From contig NZ_LXES01000046.1 of NCBI RefSeq assembly GCF_001654845.1, positions 62,001 to 126,000 on the forward strand: a stretch of DNA of 64,000 nt, given 5' to 3'. This document shows, in pieces, positions 52,371 to 61,084 of this stretch; the stretch's first letter is position 1; each line of letters begins with the position of its first letter. Source of the DNA: Enterobacter soli ATCC BAA-2102 (GTDB lineage: Bacteria; Pseudomonadota; Gammaproteobacteria; Enterobacterales; Enterobacteriaceae). A program made the translations under genes and the position numbers. The notes beneath the pieces are model-generated. The model worked only from the letters and a program-made list of their open reading frames with translations. It was not told where the DNA came from and ran no database searches.

Positions 52371-52393
52371 GCGCAATGTAAGGGTGTCGTCTT

Positions 52394-55300
52394 ATGCAAA
52401 CTATTGACGGTAATGGTGCTGTCGCGTCAGTCGCGTTCCGTACCAGCGAAGTTATCGCCATCTACCCAATTACGCCAAGTTCAACCATGGCTGAGCAGGC
52501 AGATGCCTGGGCGGGGAACGGGTTAAAAAATGTCTGGGGCGATGTTCCCAGAGTAGTCGAAATGCAGTCAGAAGCCGGGGCCATTGCTGCTGTGCATGGT
52601 GCACTTCAGACCGGTGCCCTTTCCACGTCATTCACCTCCTCCCAGGGATTGCTGTTGATGATCCCGACGCTGTACAAGCTGGCAGGACAACTGACCCCCT
52701 TTGTATTGCACGTGGCGGCGCGCACCGTTGCCACCCACGCGCTCTCCATTTTTGGCGATCACTCTGACGTCATGGCCGTACGCCAGACCGGCTGTGCCAT
52801 GCTCTGTGCCAGCAGCGTTCAGGAAGCCCAGGACTTCGCGCTGATTTCCCATATCGCCACCCTCAAGAGCCGCGTACCGTTTATTCATTTCTTTGATGGT
52901 TTCCGCACCTCGCATGAAATCAACAAAATTGTTCCCCTGGCGGATGACACTATCCTGAACCTGCTGCCGCAGGCAGAGATCGACGCCCATCGCGCCCGCG
53001 CCCTGAATCCGGAACATCCGGTTATTCGCGGCACGTCTGCCAACCCGGACACCTACTTCCAGTCACGTGAAGCGACAAACCCGTGGTACAACGCCGTTTA
53101 CGACCACGTTGAACAAGCGATGAACGACTTCGCCACCGCGACCGGGCGTGAATATAAGCCGTTTGAATACTACGGTCACCCGCAGGCGGAACGCGTCATC
53201 GTGCTGATGGGGTCTGCAATTGGCACCTGTGAAGAGGTGGTGGATGAACTTCTGACCCGTGGCGAAAAAGTCGGTGTGCTGAAAGTGCGCCTTTATCGCC
53301 CGTTCTCGGCAAAACACCTGCTCTCTGCCCTACCGGAAAGCGCCCGTAGCGTTGCCGTGCTCGACCGTACAAAAGAGCCTGGCGCACATGCCGAGCCGTT
53401 GTATCTGGACGTGATGACCGCCCTGGCGGAAGCCTTCAACAGCGGTGAGCGCGAAACCTTACCGCGTGTCATTGGCGGCCGGTACGGTCTTTCCTCCAAA
53501 GAGTTTGGCCCGGACTGCGTGTTCGCGGTGTTTAATGAACTGGCTGAAGCGAAGCCAAAGCCGCGCTTTACGGTCGGCATTTATGATGACGTCACCAATC
53601 TTTCTCTGGTGTTACCGGAAAACACGCTGCCATCCAAAGCGAAGCTTGAAGCACTGTTCTACGGATTAGGCAGTGATGGTAGCGTCTCGGCAACCAAGAA
53701 CAACATCAAGATCATCGGTAACTCGACGCCGTGGTATGCGCAGGGTTATTTCGTGTATGACTCGAAAAAAGCCGGTGGTCTGACCGTTTCTCACCTGCGC
53801 GTCAGCGAGCACCCGATCCGTTCTGCATACCTGGTGTCGCAGGCAGATTTTGTCGGCTGCCATCAGTTGCAGTTTATCGACAAATACCAGATGGCCGAAC
53901 GCCTGAAACCCGGCGGTATTTTCCTGCTCAATACGCCGTACAGCGCAGATGAAGTCTGGTCGCGCCTGCCGCAGGAAGTGCAGGCGGTTCTCAATCAGAA
54001 AAAAGCACGCTTCTTTGTGGTCAACGCGGCAAAAATTGCGCGTGAGTGCGGGCTTGCTGCCCGTATTAACACCGTCATGCAGATGGCTTTCTTCCACCTG
54101 ACCAACATTCTGCCGGGCGACAGCGCGCTGGCGGAGTTGCAGGGTGCGATTGCCAAAAGCTACAGCAGCAAAGGTCAGGAGCTGGTTGAACGTAACTGGC
54201 AGGCGCTAGCGCTGGCACGCGAATCCTTATTCGAAGTGCCTTTACAGCAGGTGAATGCCGCCAGCCCTAACCGTCCGCCAGTGGTTTCTGACGCTGCCCC
54301 TGACTTTGTTAAAACCGTTACCGCTGCCATGCTGGCAGGCCTGGGTGATGCCCTTCCTGTTTCGGCATTGCCGCCAGACGGAACCTGGCCGATGGGTACC
54401 ACTCGCTGGGAAAAACGCAACATTGCCGAAGAGATCCCAATCTGGAAAGAAGAGCTGTGTACGCAGTGTAACCACTGCGTTGCTGCCTGCCCGCACTCTG
54501 CCATTCGCGCCAAAGTGGTGTCACCGGAAGCGATGGAAAATGCCCCAGCCAGCCTGCATTCGCTGGATGTAAAATCTCGCGATATGCGCGGACAGAAATA
54601 TGTTCTCCAGGTCGCACCGGAAGATTGCACCGGCTGTAACCTGTGCGTGGAAGTTTGCCCGGCGAAAGATCGTCAGAACCCGGAAATTAAAGCCATCAAT
54701 ATGATGTCGCGTCTGGAGCACGTGGAAGAGGAGAAAGTGAATTATGACTTCTTCCTGGATCTGCCAGAAATCGACCGCAGCAAACTGGAACGTATCGACA
54801 TCCGTACTTCGCAGCTGATTACCCCGCTGTTTGAGTACTCAGGTGCCTGCTCTGGCTGCGGTGAAACCCCGTATATCAAGCTGCTGACCCAGCTCTACGG
54901 TGACCGCATGTTGATTGCCAATGCCACTGGCTGTTCATCTATTTACGGGGGCAACCTGCCATCAACACCGTACACCACCGATGCCAACGGGCGCGGCCCG
55001 GCATGGGCGAACTCCCTGTTTGAAGATAACGCAGAATTCGGCCTGGGGTTCCGTCTTACGGTCGATCAGCATCGTGCCCGCGTGATGCGCCTGCTGGAAC
55101 AGTTTGCCGATAAGATCCCGGCTGAGCTGAACGATGCCCTGCACTCAGATGCAACACCAGAAGTGCGCCGCGAGCAGGTGGCGGCGCTGCGCACTGCACT
55201 CCAGGGCGTAGACGGTGCAGAGCAGTTGCTAACCGATGCCGATGCGCTGGTTGAGAAATCTATCTGGCTGATTGGCGGTGACGGCTGGGCTTATGATATT

Positions 55301-55918
55301 GGCTTCGGCGGCCTGGATCATGTGCTGAGCCTGACCGAAAACGTCAATATTCTGGTGCTGGATACGCAGTGTTATTCCAACACCGGTGGCCAGGCCTCAA
55401 AAGCTACCCCGCTGGGTGCGGTCACGAAGTTTGGCGAACACGGGAAACGCAAAGCGCGTAAAGATCTGGGCGTCAGCATGATGATGTATGGCCACGTCTA
55501 TGTCGCGCAGATTTCACTGGGAGCTCAGCTTAACCAGACGGTGAAAGCCATTCAGGAAGCGGAGGCTTACCCGGGTCCGTCACTGATTATCGCCTACAGC
55601 CCTTGTGAAGAGCATGGTTACGATCTGGCGCTCAGCCACGATCAGATGCGCCAGCTCACCGCCACCGGGTTCTGGCCACTGTATCGCTTCGATCCGCGTC
55701 GTGCTGATGAAGGCAAATTGCCTCTGGCGCTGGATTCGCGTCCACCGTCAGATGCGCTGGCCGAGACATTAATGCAGGAACAGCGTTTCCGTCGCCTGAA
55801 TGCGCAGCAGCCTGAGGTAGCTGAGCAGCTCTGGAAAGATGCGGCCGCCGACCTGCAAAAGCGCTATGACTTCCTGGCCCAAATGGCAGGTAAAGCGGAA
55901 AAATCCACCAACGAATAA
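52394..55918 (+). CDS. ydbK: Pyruvate:flavodoxin/ferredoxin oxidoreductase YdbK (NifJ)
   Basis: This 1174-residue homodimeric cytoplasmic enzyme converts pyruvate and CoA to acetyl-CoA and CO2 and passes electrons to flavodoxin. The single-chain layout is complete: an N-terminal pyrimidine domain (YPITPSSTMAEQAD), the CoA-binding middle, two [4Fe-4S] motifs (CTQCNHCVAACP near 688 and CTGCNLCVEVCP near 745), and the third-cluster/thiamine domain (CSGCGETPY near 818, GGDGWAYDIGFGG near 960). E. coli YdbK is SoxS-inducible. A terminator follows. Confidence 0.97.
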   Translation: MQTIDGNGAVASVAFRTSEVIAIYPITPSSTMAEQADAWAGNGLKNVWGDVPRVVEMQSEAGAIAAVHGALQTGALSTSFTSSQGLLLMIPTLYKLAGQLTPFVLHVAARTVATHALSIFGDHSDVMAVRQTGCAMLCASSVQEAQDFALISHIATLKSRVPFIHFFDGFRTSHEINKIVPLADDTILNLLPQAEIDAHRARALNPEHPVIRGTSANPDTYFQSREATNPWYNAVYDHVEQAMNDFATATGREYKPFEYYGHPQAERVIVLMGSAIGTCEEVVDELLTRGEKVGVLKVRLYRPFSAKHLLSALPESARSVAVLDRTKEPGAHAEPLYLDVMTALAEAFNSGERETLPRVIGGRYGLSSKEFGPDCVFAVFNELAEAKPKPRFTVGIYDDVTNLSLVLPENTLPSKAKLEALFYGLGSDGSVSATKNNIKIIGNSTPWYAQGYFVYDSKKAGGLTVSHLRVSEHPIRSAYLVSQADFVGCHQLQFIDKYQMAERLKPGGIFLLNTPYSADEVWSRLPQEVQAVLNQKKARFFVVNAAKIARECGLAARINTVMQMAFFHLTNILPGDSALAELQGAIAKSYSSKGQELVERNWQALALARESLFEVPLQQVNAASPNRPPVVSDAAPDFVKTVTAAMLAGLGDALPVSALPPDGTWPMGTTRWEKRNIAEEIPIWKEELCTQCNHCVAACPHSAIRAKVVSPEAMENAPASLHSLDVKSRDMRGQKYVLQVAPEDCTGCNLCVEVCPAKDRQNPEIKAINMMSRLEHVEEEKVNYDFFLDLPEIDRSKLERIDIRTSQLITPLFEYSGACSGCGETPYIKLLTQLYGDRMLIANATGCSSIYGGNLPSTPYTTDANGRGPAWANSLFEDNAEFGLGFRLTVDQHRARVMRLLEQFADKIPAELNDALHSDATPEVRREQVAALRTALQGVDGAEQLLTDADALVEKSIWLIGGDGWAYDIGFGGLDHVLSLTENVNILVLDTQCYSNTGGQASKATPLGAVTKFGEHGKRKARKDLGVSMMMYGHVYVAQISLGAQLNQTVKAIQEAEAYPGPSLIIAYSPCEEHGYDLALSHDQMRQLTATGFWPLYRFDPRRADEGKLPLALDSRPPSDALAETLMQEQRFRRLNAQQPEVAEQLWKDAAADLQKRYDFLAQMAGKAEKSTNE

Positions 55919-55924
55919 TCACTC

Positions 55925-55950
55925 AAGCCCGGCATGTCCGGGCTTTTTTT
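55925..55950 (+). terminator. Rho-independent terminator after ydbK
   Basis: AAGCCCGG and CCGGGCTT form an 8-bp stem with a five-base loop, followed by a run of T. Confidence 0.92.
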
Positions 55951-55959
55951 ATTCTGGGC

Positions 55960-56073
55960 AAAAAAATGCCCGATGCATTCGCATCGGGCGCATTCAGTTT
56001 ATTTCCGAAAACTCTTTATTTAATTAAATAAGATTCACCGGAATAATGAATAAATATCTTAAAGGCATATAAC
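55960..56073 (-). ncRNA. micC: MicC small regulatory RNA
   Basis: The gene lies between ydbK and ompN on the opposite strand, exactly where E. coli has micC. The predicted 5' end reads GTTATATGCCTTTA, the same as E. coli MicC, and this stretch pairs with the ompC leader to block translation with Hfq. The 3' end is a strong intrinsic terminator: GCCCGATGC and GCATCGGGC arms around GAAT, then a run of seven T (55966-55960). The length of about 114 nt agrees with 109 nt in E. coli. The central region has diverged. Confidence 0.88.
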
Positions 56074-56310
56074 GGCGTAGAGCCTACCCTCTTTCTCGCC
56101 ACATTAATAATTTTTATTCTGTATATTTTGTGGCTATACATTCATGAAACTTATCATCATTTCAGCAGCATCATTCTGTTGAGATTTTACTTAATCGGTA
56201 ACAATTATATTTTATTACTCTCATGTCAGAGTGATTTAGCATGGGACATCTTTCCAGTCAGGAAAGTTCAATCAGTAATTAAATAAAAACAACTGCAAAG
56301 GAATATCACA

Positions 56311-57420
56311 ATGCAAAGAAAAGTACTGGCTCTTATGATTCCGGCTCTTTTAATCGCCGGCGCAGCGAATGCAGCTGAAATTTACAACAAAGATGGCAAC
56401 AAATTAGATCTGTACGGAAAAGTAGATGGTCTGCATTACTTTTCTGACGATAAAGGCGCGGATGGCGATCAAACCTACATGCGTCTGGGCTTCAAGGGTG
56501 AAACCCAGATTAACAACACGATGACCGGCTACGCACAGTGGGAATACAACGTTCAGGCGAACAATACTGAAGGCTCTGACAACCAGTCCTGGACGCGTCT
56601 GGCGTTCGCGGGTGTCAAAGTTGGCGACTACGGTTCATTCGATTATGGTCGTAACTACGGCGTGCTGTACGACGTGGAAGGCTGGACCGATATGCTGCCA
56701 GAGTTCGGTGGCGATTCTTACACCAAAGCGGACAACTTCATGACTGGCCGTGCTAACGGTGTTGCAACCTACCGTAATACCGACTTCTACGGCCTGGTGC
56801 AGGGTCTGAACTTTGCCTTGCAGTACCAGGGCAAAAATGAAAGCGCCAGCAACAATCAGGAAGGAACCAACAACGGTCGCGATACGCGTCACGAGAACGG
56901 CGACGGTTTCGGTATCTCCACCACCTATGATTTCGGCATGGGTATCAGCGCCGGTGCAGCTTACGCCTCTTCTGACCGTTCAAATGATCAGGTTCGCAAC
57001 ACCACTGCGGGCGGCGATAAAGCCGATGCCTGGACTGCTGGCCTGAAATATGATGCCAACAATATCTACCTGGCAACCATGTATTCCGAAACCCGCAATA
57101 TGACTCCTTACGGTGACAACGAAAACGCGGTTGCTAACAAAACGCAGAACTTCGAAATCACTGCGCAATACCAGTTTGATTTCGGTCTGCGTCCGGCCAT
57201 TTCTTACCTGCAATCGAAAGGGAAAGACCTGGGTAACGGCGAAGGCGATAAAGATCTGGTTAAATATGCTGACGTAGGCGCAACCTATTATTTCAACAAA
57301 AACATGTCCACCTATGTTGATTATAAAATCAACCTGCTGGACGAAGATGACGCATTCTACAAAAACAACGGTATCGGTACGGATGATATCGTAGCGTTAG
57401 GTCTGGTTTACCAGTTCTAA
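56311..57420 (+). CDS. ompN: Outer-membrane porin OmpN
   Basis: This 369-residue general porin has a signal peptide ending ..AGAANA-AEIYNKDGNKLDLYGK, the PEFGGDSY loop-3 region that narrows the pore, and a C-terminal ALGLVYQF strand with terminal Phe. Position beside micC/ydbK and residue similarity identify OmpN rather than OmpC or OmpF (OmpK37 in Klebsiella). AAGGAATATC precedes the ATG. The 390-bp upstream gap holds micC and an AT-rich leader. Confidence 0.95.
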   Translation: MQRKVLALMIPALLIAGAANAAEIYNKDGNKLDLYGKVDGLHYFSDDKGADGDQTYMRLGFKGETQINNTMTGYAQWEYNVQANNTEGSDNQSWTRLAFAGVKVGDYGSFDYGRNYGVLYDVEGWTDMLPEFGGDSYTKADNFMTGRANGVATYRNTDFYGLVQGLNFALQYQGKNESASNNQEGTNNGRDTRHENGDGFGISTTYDFGMGISAGAAYASSDRSNDQVRNTTAGGDKADAWTAGLKYDANNIYLATMYSETRNMTPYGDNENAVANKTQNFEITAQYQFDFGLRPAISYLQSKGKDLGNGEGDKDLVKYADVGATYYFNKNMSTYVDYKINLLDEDDAFYKNNGIGTDDIVALGLVYQF

Positions 57421-57428
57421 TTCTTCTG

Positions 57429-57452
57429 GCCCGCGTGCAAACGCGGGCTATT
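57429..57452 (+). terminator. Terminator after ompN
   Basis: GCCCGCGT and ACGCGGGC form a perfect 8-bp stem with a GCAA tetraloop, followed by TATTAATTT. Confidence 0.78.
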
Positions 57453-57620
57453 AATTTATCGCCACAAATTGTTTAATTGAATTTACCCCTCCTTATTACC
57501 ATTTCTTACTGCGCCTGATATCTGCCCATTTACTTAACTGATTTGAATTTACGTATTGCGCCCTGCACCTTTCATGGTGGATGATGGTTCTCCCCGTTAC
57601 GCCGTCAGGGAGAGCCCATC

Positions 57621-57833
57621 ATGAACCACCATCCAGTCAGATCATCACGCATCTCATCGATTGCCTACGACGAAAACAGTGCTACCCTCGAGATACGGTT
57701 TCATGATCGCTCTGCTTTCCAGTATCAACGTGTCCCCGCTCGCATTTTTCGGGATTTCCTGAGCGTAGTGTCTAAAGGCCGCTTTTATGACGGCGTCGTT
57801 AAAGGTAAGTTTAAAGAGGTCAAAGTATATTGA
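57621..57833 (+). CDS. KTSC-domain protein
   Basis: This 70-residue small protein begins MNHHPVRSSRISSIAYDENSA and is a KTSC domain (IRFHDRSAFQYQRVP, GRFYDGVVKGKF). The domain is named after its KTSC residues and is found alone or beside lysyl-tRNA synthetase-like proteins, with no established function. GGGAGAG lies upstream. It might be co-transcribed with the tiny membrane peptide gene that begins 35 bp later. Confidence 0.82.
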   Translation: MNHHPVRSSRISSIAYDENSATLEIRFHDRSAFQYQRVPARIFRDFLSVVSKGRFYDGVVKGKFKEVKVY

Positions 57834-57867
57834 ACCGGACCTTTCAGCATGAATAAGGACATTCGCA

Positions 57868-57993
57868 TTGTTTAGTCGTATCTCCGTGGTTGTACTCGCC
57901 CTTCTTGCATTCATGTGGATGGCGTTGATTTTCGATATTGGCGGTATCGTTAGCCATCTTGGCGACTTTCTGAACCATTTAGACAGCTATTAA
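57868..57993 (+). CDS. Tiny predicted membrane peptide (41 residues), TTG start
   Basis: The frame TTG..TAA encodes 41 residues, with one membrane helix (about residues 6-25, VVVLALLAFMWMALIFDIGG) and a short polar tail ending NHLDSY. AAGGA lies eight bases before the TTG. No family is recognised. The composition is that of a genuine short membrane protein, but coding is unproven. Confidence 0.45.
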   Translation: MFSRISVVVLALLAFMWMALIFDIGGIVSHLGDFLNHLDSY

Positions 57994-58162
57994 TCTACTC
58001 TTACCCTCCTGCATCATTGTTGATGAACATCCCGGCAGCCATCGCCTTGCTTAAGGTGAATGTTGCACAACCGGGCAACTGGTCTATGCTCAGAAAGTTC
58101 ATGTCTGCCGGTTAGCTGGCTGCCTGAAAATAATGATAATTTCGTGTTATCGGGTGGTGGGT

Positions 58163-59776
58163 ATGAATAAGAGAGTGCTCGCATTTCTGACGTGTGTGGT
58201 ATCGCTTTTCGCCTTCTGTTCTTTTGCGGCAGAACCCCGTCAGGAGCCAACTGACCAGGAGCAAGCCCGCACGGTTTATATCTTCCATCACCCCATTGTT
58301 ATGCTTCAGGCAAAATTCGGGCTCACTACGCCAGAAGAGCGCGTGCTACGCATCCGCAACACGCTGCGCCATTTCGAACATGCGGATCTTCTCGACCCCC
58401 TGGAAATCGTCCCTGTCACCCGCTATAACCAGCCGGGAAGACTGTTCGTGATGAATGGCAAACCTTTGATGCTGCTGGCGCAGGCAGATCTGGATGAGGG
58501 AGACGATCTGACTCTGGACCAGGCTGCACAACGCGTGCTGGTGCGCCTGGAAGCACAGCGAACGGCACTTCGCGATCAATTCAATACCGGCTGGCTTGTC
58601 CTTTCTGCGGTTAAGACGGTTGCCGGTCTGGCTCTATTTCTGCTCGTTGGCTATGGCGCGTGGCGCTCATGGCGTTGGGTACGACAATGTTATCGCCGCC
58701 AGATTGCTGAAAACCGGGGCTGGATCCCCAAGAGCTGGCGCCGTTATACAGGAGCAATTGAAGCGCGTCTGTATGGCTTACTGATGATATTGCTGGGGAT
58801 TGTGACTTTTTACGTCTGGTTAAGCTGGGCATTAAGTTTGTTCCCCTGGACACGGGTCTGGGCCACGTCGCTGGGTGACTGGTCACTGCGAGTCGTACGT
58901 CAGATAGCCCTGTCCATCGTCTCTGCATTACCGGGCCTGATGATAGTTTTGATTATTTTCATTATCACTGCCTTTATTCTGAAGTTGCTCAAAATGGTAC
59001 TCCGCCAGGTTGAAGCCGGTCGTTTACAGTTTCCGGGGCTTCACCCTGAGACCGTCGGGGCAACGCGTAAACTTATCTCCGTGATAGTGTGGCTATTTGC
59101 CCTTTCCGCCGCGTACCCTTTCCTGCCCGGCGCAAATTCACTGGCCTTTAAAGGCATTAGCGTCTTCTTTGGCCTGATGTTAACGCTCGGCTCGGCTGGC
59201 GTAATGAATCACGCCATGAGTGGCCTGGTCCTCATTTATTCAAGAGCCCTGAGAAAAGGAGATATCATTCGGGTGGCAGATAACGAAGGCGAAGTCAGCG
59301 AAATCGGGATGCTCGCCACCAAAATCATCACGCGCGAAAACTACGTGGTGACCGTGCCCAATGCGGTTGTGGTGAGTGGCAAGATTGTTAACCTCAGTGC
59401 GCATAATAAAGATGGCAGCATCAACTTAACCGTCGGCGTGACCATTGGGTACGACACCCCGTGGCGGCAGGTTCACGCCATGCTTGAGCTGGCAGCCAAA
59501 CGCGCAAGCTGTGTTGATCTGACGCACCCGCCGCTGGTGCGCCAGCTGGAACTGATGGACTGGTACATAGCCTATGAGCTCCAGGTGAGACTGTTGCCCG
59601 GGCAGCCCCTGGCCATCGCGCGTAATGCGTTGTACAGCAACATTCAGGATGTGTTCAATGAATTCAACGTTCAGATCATGTCGCCGAATTTTGTCATGCA
59701 GCCTGAAGGGAACATCATTGTCGCGCAAGAAAACTGGTATGCCGCCCCCGCTGCACCACCCAAGCGTGAAGGGTAA
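58163..59776 (+). CDS. Large MscS-family mechanosensitive channel
   Basis: This 537-residue protein has a signal peptide (..LFAFCSFAAEP), a periplasmic N-terminal domain of about 130 residues, about five membrane helices and a C-terminal MscS core. The beta domain is clear: RKGDIIRVADNEGEVSEIGMLATKI near residue 375 and TVPNAVVVSGKIVNLS near 405. It is larger than YnaI (343) and different from YbiO or MscK. It would open under membrane tension. The start at 58163 (GGTGGG upstream, signal peptide) is preferred over 58133. Confidence 0.87.
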   Translation: MNKRVLAFLTCVVSLFAFCSFAAEPRQEPTDQEQARTVYIFHHPIVMLQAKFGLTTPEERVLRIRNTLRHFEHADLLDPLEIVPVTRYNQPGRLFVMNGKPLMLLAQADLDEGDDLTLDQAAQRVLVRLEAQRTALRDQFNTGWLVLSAVKTVAGLALFLLVGYGAWRSWRWVRQCYRRQIAENRGWIPKSWRRYTGAIEARLYGLLMILLGIVTFYVWLSWALSLFPWTRVWATSLGDWSLRVVRQIALSIVSALPGLMIVLIIFIITAFILKLLKMVLRQVEAGRLQFPGLHPETVGATRKLISVIVWLFALSAAYPFLPGANSLAFKGISVFFGLMLTLGSAGVMNHAMSGLVLIYSRALRKGDIIRVADNEGEVSEIGMLATKIITRENYVVTVPNAVVVSGKIVNLSAHNKDGSINLTVGVTIGYDTPWRQVHAMLELAAKRASCVDLTHPPLVRQLELMDWYIAYELQVRLLPGQPLAIARNALYSNIQDVFNEFNVQIMSPNFVMQPEGNIIVAQENWYAAPAAPPKREG

Positions 59777-59898
59777 TACGGCATAGTCATTCCTGCGGCG
59801 GAGTATCAAAAAGTGCCTTCTGTTTCTGCGCCTGTACTGCGCAAGGCGCGTTAAAAGCCGACTACGCTTTATCAAGTACCGATGCCAGATCAAACGCC

Positions 59899-60069
59899 GC
59901 TGTAAAACGTGCTGGAATTCGTCGCCGGAATCCGTACCATACGCGACATACTTTTGCCTGCTGGCTTTTATCCGCTGGCGCTAACCCCTCTTTCATCGTG
60001 AGCCAGATGGGGCATGAAAACGCGCAAATGGTTTATGACGTCTGCAATGCGTAGATCAAAGAATTGAAT
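59899..60069 (+). pseudogene. Remnant of a phage-type tyrosine recombinase (integrase), C-terminal end only
   Basis: Translation from 59899 gives AVKRAGIRRRNPYHTRHTFACWLLSAGANPSFIVSQMGHENAQMVYDVCNA, then a TAG at 60052-60054, then IKELN in the same frame. This carries the RHTFA box (catalytic Arg and His), the MGH motif and the nucleophile Tyr of the integrase family, but nothing N-terminal to it. The stop codon replaces the W of the usual Y..W pattern. The 326-bp gap between the MscS gene and ttcA otherwise holds no gene. The relic lies 34 bp from ttcA, whose 5' end is the Rac prophage attachment site in E. coli. Confidence 0.8.
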
Positions 60070-60102
60070 AAATGCCCCTTTTGGTTCCATAGGTAGTAAT
60101 AA

Positions 60103-61038
60103 ATGCAACAAAATCAAGACATTAACAAGAAAGAACAATACAACCTGAACAAATTACAAAAGCGTCTGCGCCGTAACGTGGGCGAAGCAATTGCTGACTT
60201 CAACATGATTGAAGAAGGCGATCGCATCATGGTCTGCCTCTCCGGGGGGAAAGACAGTTACACCATGCTGGAGATCCTGCGCAATCTTCAGCAGAGCGCG
60301 CCAGTGAATTTTTCACTGGTGGCGGTAAACCTCGACCAGAAACAGCCAGGTTTCCCGGAGCATATTCTTCCTGAGTATCTGGAGAAGCTCGGCGTCGAAT
60401 ATAAAATCGTCGAAGAAAATACCTACGGTATCGTGAAAGAGAAGATCCCTGAGGGCAAAACCACCTGCTCTCTGTGCTCGCGTCTGCGCCGCGGCATCCT
60501 TTACCGTACGGCAACCGAACTGGGCGCAACCAAAATTGCGCTGGGCCATCACCGCGATGACATCCTGCAAACGCTGTTCCTGAACATGTTCTACGGCGGC
60601 AAAATGAAAGGGATGCCACCAAAACTGATGAGCGATGACGGAAAGCACATCGTTATCCGCCCCCTCGCGTATTGCCGCGAGAAGGACATCGAGCGTTTCT
60701 CTCAGGCGAAATGCTTCCCAATTATTCCTTGCAACCTGTGTGGTTCGCAGCCGAACCTGCAACGTCAGGTGATTGGCGATATGCTGCGTGACTGGGACAA
60801 ACGCTATCCGGGCCGTATCGAAACCATGTTCAGTGCCATGCAGAACGTTGTGCCTTCGCACCTGGCGGACGTAGAGCTGTTTGACTTTAAAGGGATTAAC
60901 CACGACTCAGAAGTGGTGAACGGCGGCGATCTGGCGTTTGATCGTGAAGAAATCCCAATGCAGCCGACTGGCTGGCAACCGGAAGAAGATGACGCCCAGC
61001 TTGATGAACTGCGTCTGAACGTCGTTGAAGTGAAGTAA
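60103..61038 (+). CDS. ttcA: tRNA 2-thiocytidine biosynthesis protein TtcA
   Basis: This 311-residue enzyme (same length as E. coli) thiolates cytidine 32 of tRNAs in an ATP- and Fe-S-cluster-dependent reaction. The PP-loop SGGKDSYT is near residues 48-55, and the cluster cysteines are in CSLC (about 122-125) and PCNLCGSQPN (about 210-219). The 5' end contains a 26-bp sequence that matches the core of the Rac attachment site. The gene is intact, so any past integration restored or spared the reading frame. Confidence 0.97.
   Translation: MQQNQDINKKEQYNLNKLQKRLRRNVGEAIADFNMIEEGDRIMVCLSGGKDSYTMLEILRNLQQSAPVNFSLVAVNLDQKQPGFPEHILPEYLEKLGVEYKIVEENTYGIVKEKIPEGKTTCSLCSRLRRGILYRTATELGATKIALGHHRDDILQTLFLNMFYGGKMKGMPPKLMSDDGKHIVIRPLAYCREKDIERFSQAKCFPIIPCNLCGSQPNLQRQVIGDMLRDWDKRYPGRIETMFSAMQNVVPSHLADVELFDFKGINHDSEVVNGGDLAFDREEIPMQPTGWQPEEDDAQLDELRLNVVEVK
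60127..60152 (+). other. Rac-type attachment site (attB core) inside ttcA
   Basis: From AAGAAAGAAC to CCTGAACAA this segment equals, as recalled, the 26-bp att core that the Rac prophage uses in E. coli ttcA. An integrase relic lies just outside the gene, 58 bp from this site, as expected if a Rac-like element once inserted here. The equality is from memory and not a database comparison. Confidence 0.6.
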
Positions 61039-61043
61039 TCCGT

Positions 61044-61072
61044 TAGCGTCCCGAACTGGCTTCGGGACGCTA
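61044..61072. terminator. Bidirectional stem-loop between ttcA and dbpA
   Basis: TAGCGTCCCGAA and TTCGGGACGCTA form a perfect 12-bp stem with a five-base loop in the 46-bp convergent gap. The following tract is CCTTCCTG, so U-richness is modest on both sides. Confidence 0.75.
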
Positions 61073-61084
61073 CCTTCCTGCCGC

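Noticed and set aside
57654..57914. 86-codon minus-strand frame over the KTSC gene
   Set aside because: It is antisense to the clearer KTSC gene and has no signature.
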